64,000 bases of DNA from Hylemonella sp. (lineage in GTDB: Bacteria > Pseudomonadota > Gammaproteobacteria > Burkholderiales > Burkholderiaceae_C): positions 248,001 through 312,000 of the forward strand of contig NZ_JAPZSV010000005.1 of assembly GCF_027532185.1 (NCBI RefSeq). Reading direction: 5' to 3'. Shown in pieces: positions 8,513 through 16,217 of the stretch; position 1 is the first letter of the stretch; every line of letters begins with the position of its first letter. Under the pieces are notes generated by a model. The model was not told the origin of the DNA. It was given only the letters and a program-made list of their open reading frames with translations, and did not search any database. Position numbers and translations under genes: made by a program.

Positions 8513-9036
8513 TGGGTGCTCCGGCGGGGGCGTTTGGGGGCGGGCGGCGGCGCGGGCCGCGGCGCCTGCAGATGCCCCAGGGGCAGTGTAGGGCTGGCCT
8601 TGACCTCGCCGAGGGAAAAACTGGTGTGCAGATCCTTGACGTTGGGCAGGTTGATCAGGCGTTGCAGGGCGAAGCTCGAAAAACTGTCCAGGTCCTGCGC
8701 CACCACCTGCAGCTCGAAGGTGCCTGTGCCGCTGATGTAGTGGCAGGCGACGACCTCGGGCAGGGCGCGCACGGCTTCTTCCAGCACGCGCGTGGCGTCC
8801 CCCGTGTTGCGCTCCGCGTCCAGGCGAACGAAGGCCAGCACACCCAGGCCGATCTTGTGGCGGTCGATCTCGGCGTGGTAACCCTTGATGTAGCCCGCGG
8901 TCTCCAGCGCGCGCACGCGGCGCCAGCAGGGCGCGGGCGAGAGGCCCACGCGCGAGGCCAGCTCGGCATTGGTGAGGCGCGCGTCGGCCTGCAGTTCTTG
9001 CAGGATGGCGAGGTCGAATTTGTCGATTGTTTCCAT
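8509..9036 (-). CDS. Lrp/AsnC family transcriptional regulator
   Basis: A 175-residue regulator beginning METIDKFDLAILQELQADAR, the usual Lrp N-terminus. The winged helix-turn-helix occupies about residues 5-60 (TNAELASRVGLSPAPCWRRV). The ligand-binding RAM domain covers about 65-150, with GTGTFELQVVAQDLDSFSSF. A Pro/Arg-rich tail of about 20 residues is additional. An upstream ATG would add ten residues without homology. It is divergent to the indolepyruvate oxidoreductase gene; such regulators commonly control amino-acid catabolism, so regulation of that neighbour is a reasonable inference. Confidence 0.92.
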   Translation of the reverse strand: METIDKFDLAILQELQADARLTNAELASRVGLSPAPCWRRVRALETAGYIKGYHAEIDRHKIGLGVLAFVRLDAERNTGDATRVLEEAVRALPEVVACHYISGTGTFELQVVAQDLDSFSSFALQRLINLPNVKDLHTSFSLGEVKASPTLPLGHLQAPRPAPPPAPKRPRRSTQ

Positions 9037-9179
9037 TCGGGCAATTTTGCAGCAACATCCTTTCAAAAACTACCGTAAATCAGGCAAAGAAAGCAAAGAC
9101 TTATCAGGCCATGCGGCCTACACTGCCCACGAGCCATTTTTGATACAAAACAAGGCCACGCGCCTGGAGACAAGCCCGC
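9037..9179. promoter_or_regulatory. Divergent promoter region, lrp-like gene and oxidoreductase
   Basis: A 143-bp intergenic stretch clearly richer in A and T than its surroundings (for example 9061-9105 and 9136-9150). It must hold promoters for the Lrp-type gene leftwards and the oxidoreductase rightwards, and probably Lrp-type binding sites. I cannot assign -35/-10 boxes with confidence. Confidence 0.45.
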
Positions 9180-12100
9180 ATGAACGCTCCCCTGCCCGAA
9201 TCCGTCCGCCAGGCGCTGGAAACCGTCACCCTGGACGACAAATACAGCCTGGACCACGGCCGTGCCTTCATGAGCGGGGTGCAGGCCCTGGTCAAGCTGC
9301 CCATGCTGCAGCGCCTGCGCGATCAGATGGCGGGCAAGAACACGGCCGGCTTCATCAGCGGCTACCGTGGCTCGCCCCTGGGCAGCTACGACCAGGCCCT
9401 GTGGAACGCCAAGAAGTACCTGAAGGCGCAGAACATCGTGTTCCAGCCCGGTGTCAACGAGGAGCTGGCGGCCACCGCACTCTGGGGCACGCAGCAGCTG
9501 GGCTTTGCGCCGCCCGGCACGAACCGCTTCGATGGTGTCTTCGGCATCTGGTACGGCAAGGGCCCGGGCGTGGACCGTTGTTCCGATGTCTTCAAGCACG
9601 CCAATATGGCGGGCACCACAGCCTGGGGCGGCGTGATCGCCGTGGCCGGTGACGACCACGTCGCCAAGAGCTCGACGGCGGCGCACCAGAGCGACCACAT
9701 CTTCAAGGCCTGCGGCCTGCCCGTGTTCTTCCCAGCCTCGGTGCAGGAGATCCTGGACCTCGGCATCCATGCCTTCGCCATGAGCCGCTATGCTGGCGTC
9801 TGGGCCGGCATGAAGACCATCCAGGAGATCGTCGAGTCCAGCGCCACGGCCCTGATCGACCCCGAGCGCGTGCAGATCGCCCTGCCCACGGACTTCGAGA
9901 TGCCCCCGGGCGGCCTGCACATCCGCTGGCCCGACCATGCGCTGGAGCAGGAGGCGCGGCTCTTCCACCACAAGTGGTACGCGGCCCTGGCCTACATCCG
10001 CGCGAACAAGCTCAACCACAACGTCATCGCCACGCCGCACGATCGCTTCGGCCTCATCGCCAGCGGCAAGGCCTACAACGACACGCGCCAGGCCCTGCTG
10101 GACCTGGGGCTGGACGACGCCACCTGCCGCCGTCTGGGCATCCGCCTGCACAAGGTGGCCGTGGTCTGGCCGCTGGAAGCGCAGACGGCACGTGACTTTG
10201 CCACCGGCCTGCAGGAGATCCTGGTGGTGGAGGAGAAACGCCAGCTCATCGAGTACCAGCTCAAGGAGGAACTCTATAACTGGCGCGACGATGTGCGCCC
10301 CAACATCCTGGGCAAGTTCAACGAGGGCGACAAGGCGGGTGGCGAGTGGTCACAGGCCAACCCCTCCAGCAATGAGCTGCTGCGCGCCAATGCCGACCTC
10401 GGCCCCGCCGTGATCGCGCGTGCCATTGCCGGTCGCCTGAAGAAAAATGGCCTGCTGCCGGCGGGCAGCGAAATCGCGGCACGCGTGGACGCGCAGCTGG
10501 CCGTGCTCGACGCCAAGGAGCGCGCGATGCAGGCGCTGGTGCTGGGCGGCCCGGCGGCGGACCGCATGCCCTGGTTCTGCTCAGGCTGTCCGCACAACAC
10601 CAGCACGCGTGTGCCCGAGGGCTCGCGCGCCCTGGCCGGCATCGGCTGCCACTTCATGGCCACCTGGATGGACCGCAGCACCATCGGCTTCACGCAGATG
10701 GGTGGCGAGGGCGTGCCCTGGGTGGGCCAGCAGCCTTTCAGCAGCGAGCAGCATGTGTTCGCCAACCTGGGCGATGGCACCTATTTCCACAGCGGTCTCC
10801 TGGCCGTGCGCCAGGCCATCGCGGCGGGTGTGAACATCACCTACAAGCTGCTCTACAACGACGCCGTGGCCATGACGGGTGGGCAGCCGGTGGGGGAACG
10901 CCCCGAGGGACACTCGGTGATCCAGATCGCGCAGAGCATGAGGGCCGAGGGTGCACAGAAGATCACCATCGTCACCGACGAGCCCGAGAAGTACGAGGGC
11001 GTGCAGGGCCTGCCGGCGGGCATCGCCATCGAACATCGCGACGAGCTCGATCGCATCCAGCGCGAGTTCCGCGAGCTCAAAGGCTGCACCGTCATCATCT
11101 ACGACCAGACCTGCGCCACCGAAAAGCGCCGCCGCCGCAAGCGCGGCACCCTGGTGACACCGGCCAAGCGCGTGATCATCAACGAGCTGGTCTGCGAAGG
11201 CTGCGGTGACTGCGGCGCGCAGAGCAACTGCCTCTCGGTCGAGCCGCTGGAGACCGAGTTCGGGCGCAAACGCACGATCAACCAGAGCAGCTGCAACCAG
11301 GATTTCTCCTGCCTCAAGGGCTTCTGCCCGAGCTTCGTCACCGTCGAGGGCGGACAACTCAAAAAGAAGGCCAAGGGTCAGGCGACCTCCCCCTACGCCC
11401 TGGGCGAACTGCCCGAGCCCATCTTGCCGCCGCTGGGCACCGGCGGCGCCTACGGCATCGTGGTCGCGGGTGTCGGTGGCACGGGCGTCATCACCATCGG
11501 CCAGCTGCTGGGCATGGCCGCGCACATCGAAGGCAAGGGCATCGTGACGCAGGACGCGGCGGGCCTGGCGCAAAAGGGCGGTGCGACCTGGAGCCATGTG
11601 CTGATTGCCGCGTCGCAGGAAGGCATCAGCACCACCCGCGTGGGCATGGCGGCGGCCGACCTGATCCTGGGCTGCGACCCCATCGTCGCCGCCGGCAAGG
11701 AGACGGTGCTGCGCATGCGCACGGGCCGCACGCGCGTGGCGCTCAATGGCCATAGCGCGCCGACCGCGGCCTTCGTCAAGAACGCCGATTGGCAGAACCC
11801 GGCCCAGCGCTGCGCGGCCGAGATCGCCCAGGCCGTGGGTGAGCGGGCTCTGGGTGCCTTCGATGCCGATGCCGTGGCGACCCGCCTCATGGGCGACGCG
11901 ATCTACGTCAACCCCATGATCCTCGGCTATGCCTGGCAGAAGGGCTGGATTCCGCTGGGCCGCGAGGCCTTGCAACGCGCCATGGAACTCAACGGTGTGG
12001 CGGTCGAAGCCAATCTGGCCGCCTTCGCCTGGGGCCGCCAGGCGGCCCAGGACTGGGCGCGCGTGCAGGCCTTGCTCACGCCCGTGCAGGCGATCCAGAT

Positions 12101-12746
12101 CCAGCCGCGGGACACCCTGGACAGCCTGGTGGCGCGCCGCGTCGAGTTCTTGACGGCTTACCAGAACGCGGCCTATGCCGAGTCTTATCGCGCCTTTGTC
12201 CAGCAGGTGCAGGCCGCCGAAGCGCCGCTGGGCAAGTCGGCGCTGAGCGAGGCCGTGGCGCGCTACCTCTTCAAGCTCATGGCCTACAAGGATGAGTACG
12301 AGGTGGCCCGTCTGCACAGCGATGCGGCTTTCGGCCAGCGCATCGCGGCTATGTTCGAGGGTGAGTACAAGCTCCGCTACCACCTGGCCCCGCCGCTGCT
12401 GGCGAAGAAGAACGCTCAAGGCGAGTTGCTGAAGCGTTCCTATGGGCCGCTGATGGGCCAGGCTTTCCGCCTGCTGGCCCGTTTGAAAGGCCTGCGCGGC
12501 ACGGTGCTGGATCCCTTTGGCTACACGGCCGAGCGCCGTGAGGAGCGTGCCTTGATCGCTGACTACCAGGCCTGTATCCAGGAGTTGCTGGCCGGGCTGA
12601 ACGCCGCCAACCATGGGGCCGCCGTCGAGATCGCGCGCCTGCCCGAGCAGATCCGGGGCTATGGGCACGTCAAGGCGCGGCATCTGGCGGCCGTGCGGGT
12701 GCTTTGGGCCGAGAAAATGGCGGGCTGGCGTCGCCAGGGCGGCTGA
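9180..12746 (+). CDS. Fused indolepyruvate ferredoxin oxidoreductase (IorA-IorB type)
   Basis: A 1188-residue cytoplasmic enzyme that oxidatively decarboxylates aryl-pyruvates (or other 2-oxoacids) to acyl-CoA, using thiamine diphosphate and iron-sulfur clusters. The N-terminal two-thirds is the alpha/TPP part, with WFCSGCPHNTSTRVPEG near residue 465 and a GDGTYFHSG TPP-binding motif near 530. A cysteine cluster, CEGCGDCGAQSNC, near 670 binds a 4Fe-4S centre. The gamma-type domain follows from about 760 (GVGGTGVITIGQLLGMAAHI), and a C-terminal domain of about 230 residues completes the fused bacterial form. The length of about 1150-1190 residues is normal for betaproteobacterial fusions. The divergent Lrp-type regulator fits a role in aromatic or branched amino-acid breakdown. 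Confidence 0.9.
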   Translation: MNAPLPESVRQALETVTLDDKYSLDHGRAFMSGVQALVKLPMLQRLRDQMAGKNTAGFISGYRGSPLGSYDQALWNAKKYLKAQNIVFQPGVNEELAATALWGTQQLGFAPPGTNRFDGVFGIWYGKGPGVDRCSDVFKHANMAGTTAWGGVIAVAGDDHVAKSSTAAHQSDHIFKACGLPVFFPASVQEILDLGIHAFAMSRYAGVWAGMKTIQEIVESSATALIDPERVQIALPTDFEMPPGGLHIRWPDHALEQEARLFHHKWYAALAYIRANKLNHNVIATPHDRFGLIASGKAYNDTRQALLDLGLDDATCRRLGIRLHKVAVVWPLEAQTARDFATGLQEILVVEEKRQLIEYQLKEELYNWRDDVRPNILGKFNEGDKAGGEWSQANPSSNELLRANADLGPAVIARAIAGRLKKNGLLPAGSEIAARVDAQLAVLDAKERAMQALVLGGPAADRMPWFCSGCPHNTSTRVPEGSRALAGIGCHFMATWMDRSTIGFTQMGGEGVPWVGQQPFSSEQHVFANLGDGTYFHSGLLAVRQAIAAGVNITYKLLYNDAVAMTGGQPVGERPEGHSVIQIAQSMRAEGAQKITIVTDEPEKYEGVQGLPAGIAIEHRDELDRIQREFRELKGCTVIIYDQTCATEKRRRRKRGTLVTPAKRVIINELVCEGCGDCGAQSNCLSVEPLETEFGRKRTINQSSCNQDFSCLKGFCPSFVTVEGGQLKKKAKGQATSPYALGELPEPILPPLGTGGAYGIVVAGVGGTGVITIGQLLGMAAHIEGKGIVTQDAAGLAQKGGATWSHVLIAASQEGISTTRVGMAAADLILGCDPIVAAGKETVLRMRTGRTRVALNGHSAPTAAFVKNADWQNPAQRCAAEIAQAVGERALGAFDADAVATRLMGDAIYVNPMILGYAWQKGWIPLGREALQRAMELNGVAVEANLAAFAWGRQAAQDWARVQALLTPVQAIQIQPRDTLDSLVARRVEFLTAYQNAAYAESYRAFVQQVQAAEAPLGKSALSEAVARYLFKLMAYKDEYEVARLHSDAAFGQRIAAMFEGEYKLRYHLAPPLLAKKNAQGELLKRSYGPLMGQAFRLLARLKGLRGTVLDPFGYTAERREERALIADYQACIQELLAGLNAANHGAAVEIARLPEQIRGYGHVKARHLAAVRVLWAEKMAGWRRQGG

Positions 12747-12863
12747 TTCCACAGGGTGTCGGGGGGTCCCGAGGCCCCCGTACAATGAGCGGCTCACCTG
12801 CGCGGGAGCCCGGACGGGCCTGCGGCAGGATTCATCCAACCCAGAAAACCCGTGGAGTCGATC

Positions 12864-13190
12864 GTGTTTATTTCTTCCGCCTTTGCCCAGACCGCACCCG
12901 CCGCCGCGCCCAGCATGCAGGACTCCCTGCTGAGCATGCTGCCCATCGTGCTGATGTTCGTGGTGCTGTACTTCATCATGATCCGCCCCCAGATGAAGAA
13001 GCAGAAGGAGCACCGCGCCATGGTCGAGGCCCTGGCCAAGGGCGACGAGGTTGTGACCGCCGGCGGCATCCTGGGCCGCGTCAGCTCCCTGGGCGACAAC
13101 TTCATCAGCGTCGAGCTGGCCTCGGGCGTCGAGGTGCAGCTGCAGCGCCAGGCGGTGGTGCAGGTGCTGCCCAAGGGCACGATGAAGTGA
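12864..13190 (+). CDS. yajC: Preprotein translocase subunit YajC
   Basis: A 108-residue inner-membrane protein, partner of SecDF and YidC. I chose the GTG at 12864 because a GGAG ribosome-binding site lies six bases upstream and because the family normally begins MFISSAFAQ. The upstream GTG at 12852 would put GGAG inside the gene. One membrane helix covers about residues 22-44 (LLSMLPIVLMFVVLYFIM), followed by the diagnostic IRPQMKKQKEHRAMV segment and a small beta-barrel-like domain (GDEVVTAGGILGRV). A TACAAT hexamer at 12781-12786 in the 117-bp gap upstream may be the -10 of this sec operon, though no clear -35 box goes with it. Confidence 0.95.
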   Translation: MFISSAFAQTAPAAAPSMQDSLLSMLPIVLMFVVLYFIMIRPQMKKQKEHRAMVEALAKGDEVVTAGGILGRVSSLGDNFISVELASGVEVQLQRQAVVQVLPKGTMK

Positions 13191-13210
13191 GTTTGCGGGT
13201 CGGGCGCTGG

Positions 13211-13263
13211 GCGTTCAGCGTTCAGCGCAGACATTCCCGGCACTCTCGGCCAACGCTCAACGC
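13211..13263 (+). repeat. Imperfect inverted repeat between yajC and secD
   Basis: The arm GCGTTCAGCGTT (13211-13222) pairs with AACGCTCAACGC (13252-13263) at 11 of 12 positions, with a 29-nt loop. The left arm also contains a CGTTCAG tandem duplication. It ends nine bases before the secD ATG and would occlude or present the initiation region. A role in differential expression inside the operon is only a suggestion. Confidence 0.45.
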
Positions 13264-13272
13264 ACAAACTTC

Positions 13273-15153
13273 ATGAACCGTTATCCCCTGTGGAAGTACG
13301 TGATCATCCTGATCGCGTTGCTGGTGGGTGCCGTCTACACGGCGCCCAATTTTTTTGGTGAAGCCCCGGCGGTGCAGGTGTCGCCGGCCAAGGCTGTGCT
13401 CAAGGTCGACGCCGGGACCCAGGTCCGCGTTGAGGCTGCCTTGCGGGAGGCCGGCATCGTGCCCGAGGCGATCAGCCTGGAGGCCGGCTCGCTGCGCGTG
13501 CGCTTTGACGACACCGATACCCAGCTCAAGGCCAAGGACGCCATCCAGCGTGCCCTGATCCGCGATGCGGCCGATCCCGAATACGTCGTCGCGCTCAATC
13601 TGCTGTCCCGCACCCCGGGCTGGCTGGCGGCCTTGCACGCCGCGCCCATGTACCTGGGCCTGGACCTGCGCGGCGGCGTGCACTTCATGCTGCAGGTCGA
13701 CATGCAGGCCGCGCTGACCAAGAAGGCCGAGTCCCTGGCAGGTGATCTGCGCACCGTGTTGCGCGAGAAGAACGTGCGCCACGGCGGCATCAACCGCAAC
13801 GGTCAGACCATCGAGCTGCGGCTGCGCGACGCGGCGACCGTCGACGCGGCCAAGCGGGTGCTGCTGGACCAGTTCGCCGATCTGCAGGCTGTCGAGGCCC
13901 AGGAGGGCGCGGACACCCGGCTGACCCTGAGCCTCAAGCCGCAGTCCGTGCGGCTGGTGCAGGAGCAGGCGCTCAAGCAGAACATCACCACGCTGCACAA
14001 CCGGATCAACGAGCTGGGCGTGGCCGAGCCCGTGATCCAGCAGCAGGGCCTGGACCGCATCGTCGTGCAACTGCCCGGTGTGCAGGACACGGCCAAGGCC
14101 AAGGACATCCTGGGCCGTACCGCCACGCTGGAACTGCGCATGGTCGATGAGAGCATCGAAGGGCGCAGCGCCGAGACCGGCGCCGGCCCCGTGCCCTTCG
14201 GGGCCGAGCGCTATCTGGACCGCAACGGCCAGGCGGTGATTGTGAAGAAACAGGTGGTGCTGACCGGCGACAACCTGACCGATGCGCAGTCCGGTTTTGA
14301 CAGCCAGACCCAGGAGCCCACGGTCAACCTGACCCTGGACGCCAAGGGCGCGCGCATTTTCAAGGACGTGACGCGTGAGAGCGTGGGCAAGCGCATGGCC
14401 ATCATCCTGTTCGAAAAGGGCAAGGGCGAGGTCGTGACGGCGCCAGTGATCCGCAGCGAGATCGGTGGCGGACGGGTGCAGATTTCCGGCCGCATGACCA
14501 CCACAGAAGCCGCCGATACCGCACTGCTGTTGCGCGCCGGTGCGCTGGCGGCCCCCATGGAAATCATCGAAGAGCGCACCATCGGCCCCAGCCTGGGCGC
14601 CGAGAACATCGACAAGGGCTTTGCCAGCGTGACCTGGGGATTTGTCGCCGTGGCGGTGTTCATGTGCATCTATTACATGCTGTTTGGCGTGATTTCCAGC
14701 GTGGCGCTGGCGGTCAACCTGCTGCTGCTGGTGGCCGTGCTGTCCATGCTGCAGGCCACGCTGACCTTGCCGGGCATGGCGGCCATGGCCCTGGTGCTGG
14801 GCATGGCCATCGACGCCAACGTGCTGATCAACGAGCGCGTCCGTGAGGAATTGCGCAATGGCGCCTCGCCGCAGGCGGCCATTCACACCGGTTACGACCG
14901 TGCCTGGGCGACGATTCTGGATTCCAACGTCACCACCCTGATCGCCGGCCTGGCCCTGTTGGCCTTCGGTTCCGGCCCGGTGCGCGGCTTTGCCGTGGTG
15001 CACTGTCTCGGGATTCTGACGAGCATCTTTTCGGCGGTGTTCTTCTCCCGCGGATTGGTCAATTTGTGGTACGGTAGCCGTAAAAAGCTCAAGACCGTGT
15101 CCATCGGCACGATCTGGCGGCCTGACGGGCAGGCCTCGGCCAAGGTGGATTGA
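13273..15153 (+). CDS. secD: Protein translocase subunit SecD
   Basis: A 626-residue RND-superfamily membrane protein which, with SecF, uses the proton motive force to complete export through SecYEG. Visible are the first membrane helix (YVIILIALLVGAVYTAPNFF), the P1-domain entry motif YLGLDLRGGVHFMLQVD near residue 130, a large periplasmic domain, and the C-terminal bundle of about five helices from about residue 455, including AMALVLGMAIDANVLINERV with the conserved Asp-Asn pair. The length is typical for betaproteobacteria. yajC is upstream and secF downstream, the standard order. Confidence 0.97.
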   Translation: MNRYPLWKYVIILIALLVGAVYTAPNFFGEAPAVQVSPAKAVLKVDAGTQVRVEAALREAGIVPEAISLEAGSLRVRFDDTDTQLKAKDAIQRALIRDAADPEYVVALNLLSRTPGWLAALHAAPMYLGLDLRGGVHFMLQVDMQAALTKKAESLAGDLRTVLREKNVRHGGINRNGQTIELRLRDAATVDAAKRVLLDQFADLQAVEAQEGADTRLTLSLKPQSVRLVQEQALKQNITTLHNRINELGVAEPVIQQQGLDRIVVQLPGVQDTAKAKDILGRTATLELRMVDESIEGRSAETGAGPVPFGAERYLDRNGQAVIVKKQVVLTGDNLTDAQSGFDSQTQEPTVNLTLDAKGARIFKDVTRESVGKRMAIILFEKGKGEVVTAPVIRSEIGGGRVQISGRMTTTEAADTALLLRAGALAAPMEIIEERTIGPSLGAENIDKGFASVTWGFVAVAVFMCIYYMLFGVISSVALAVNLLLLVAVLSMLQATLTLPGMAAMALVLGMAIDANVLINERVREELRNGASPQAAIHTGYDRAWATILDSNVTTLIAGLALLAFGSGPVRGFAVVHCLGILTSIFSAVFFSRGLVNLWYGSRKKLKTVSIGTIWRPDGQASAKVD

Positions 15154-15165
15154 GGGCGGAACAAG

Positions 15166-15240
15166 ATGGAATTCTTAGCTCCGGCATCACATGCGCAAGC
15201 GCATATGAGCCTTTACAGAAAACTCCAGGGAGTCCGATAA
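15166..15240 (+). other. Possible 24-codon leader ORF abutting secF
   Basis: In the secD-secF gap an ATG at 15166, preceded by a GGCGGA-like site five bases upstream, opens a 24-residue frame whose TAA ends at 15240. The secF ATG follows with no gap. The peptide has no signal sequence or helix. It also contains a short ATGCGC-AA-GCGCAT stem. It could couple secF translation to secD, or be chance; no homologue comes to mind. Confidence 0.25.
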
Positions 15241-16200
15241 ATGGAGTTTTTCAAGATCAAGCGCGACATTCCGTTCATGCGGCATGCGCTGATACTCAAT
15301 CTCATCTCGATCGCCACGTTTCTGGCCGCCGTCTTCTTTCTGACCACGCGTGGTCTGCATCTGTCGGTGGAGTTCACCGGCGGCACGCTGATCGAGGTCA
15401 GCTACGCGCAGCCGGCTGATCTGGAAGCCGTGCGCGGCGGCATCGCCAAACTGGGCTATTCCGATGTGCAGGTGCAGAACTTCGGGACCTCACGCGATGT
15501 GCTGATCCGCATGCCGGCTGCCAAGGGCGTGAGTTCTGGCCAGCAGAGTGAGCAGGTCATGGCTGCCTTGCAGGCCCAGGACAGCAGCGCCACGTTGCGG
15601 CGCAGCGAGTTCGTGGGACCCCAGGTGGGCGACGAACTGGCGCTCGACGGACTCATGGCCCTGGCATTCGTGGTGGGCGGCATCATGATCTACCTGGCCC
15701 TGCGTTTCGAGTGGAAGTTCGCTGTTGCGGCCATCATTGCCAACCTGCATGACGTGATCATCATCCTGGGCTTCTTTGCCTTCTTCCAGTGGGAGTTCTC
15801 CCTGCCGGTGCTGGCCGCGGTGCTGGCGGTGCTCGGCTACTCGGTCAACGAGTCGGTGGTGATCTTCGACCGCATCCGCGAGAACTTCCGCCGCCTGCGC
15901 AAGCTGAACACGGTTGAGATCATCGACAACGCCATCACGTCGACGATCAGCCGGACCATCATCACGCACGGCTCGACCCAGATCATGGTGCTGTCCATGC
16001 TGCTGTTCGGCGGTCCCACGCTGCATTACTTTGCGCTGGCCCTGACCATCGGCATCTGCTTCGGCATCTACTCCTCGGTCTTCGTGGCGGCCGCCATCGC
16101 GATGTGGCTGGGCGTCAAGCGCGAGGATCTGATCAAGCCGGGCTCTCCCGGCAAGCGTGACGTGGATCCCGGTGACCCCAATGCGGGAGCCGTGGTCTGA
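15241..16200 (+). CDS. secF: Protein translocase subunit SecF
   Basis: A 319-residue partner of SecD with six predicted membrane helices. The family motif VEFTGGTLIEV lies near residue 42. The membrane core carries YSVNESVVIFDRIRENFR near 200-217 and SRTIITHGSTQIMV near 238-251. The ATG is fixed by the start of homology (MEFFKIKRDIPFM) and by a GGGAG-like site 8-12 bases upstream. An 87-bp gap separates it from secD, longer than usual, and holds a possible leader ORF. The DUF1631 gene begins 17 bp after its stop and may be read through. Confidence 0.97.
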   Translation: MEFFKIKRDIPFMRHALILNLISIATFLAAVFFLTTRGLHLSVEFTGGTLIEVSYAQPADLEAVRGGIAKLGYSDVQVQNFGTSRDVLIRMPAAKGVSSGQQSEQVMAALQAQDSSATLRRSEFVGPQVGDELALDGLMALAFVVGGIMIYLALRFEWKFAVAAIIANLHDVIIILGFFAFFQWEFSLPVLAAVLAVLGYSVNESVVIFDRIRENFRRLRKLNTVEIIDNAITSTISRTIITHGSTQIMVLSMLLFGGPTLHYFALALTIGICFGIYSSVFVAAAIAMWLGVKREDLIKPGSPGKRDVDPGDPNAGAVV

Positions 16201-16217
16201 ACTGAGGCAAACATTCC

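Noticed and set aside
10581-13013. 810-residue open frame on the minus strand
   Set aside because: Antisense to the indolepyruvate oxidoreductase and yajC; no recognisable motif.
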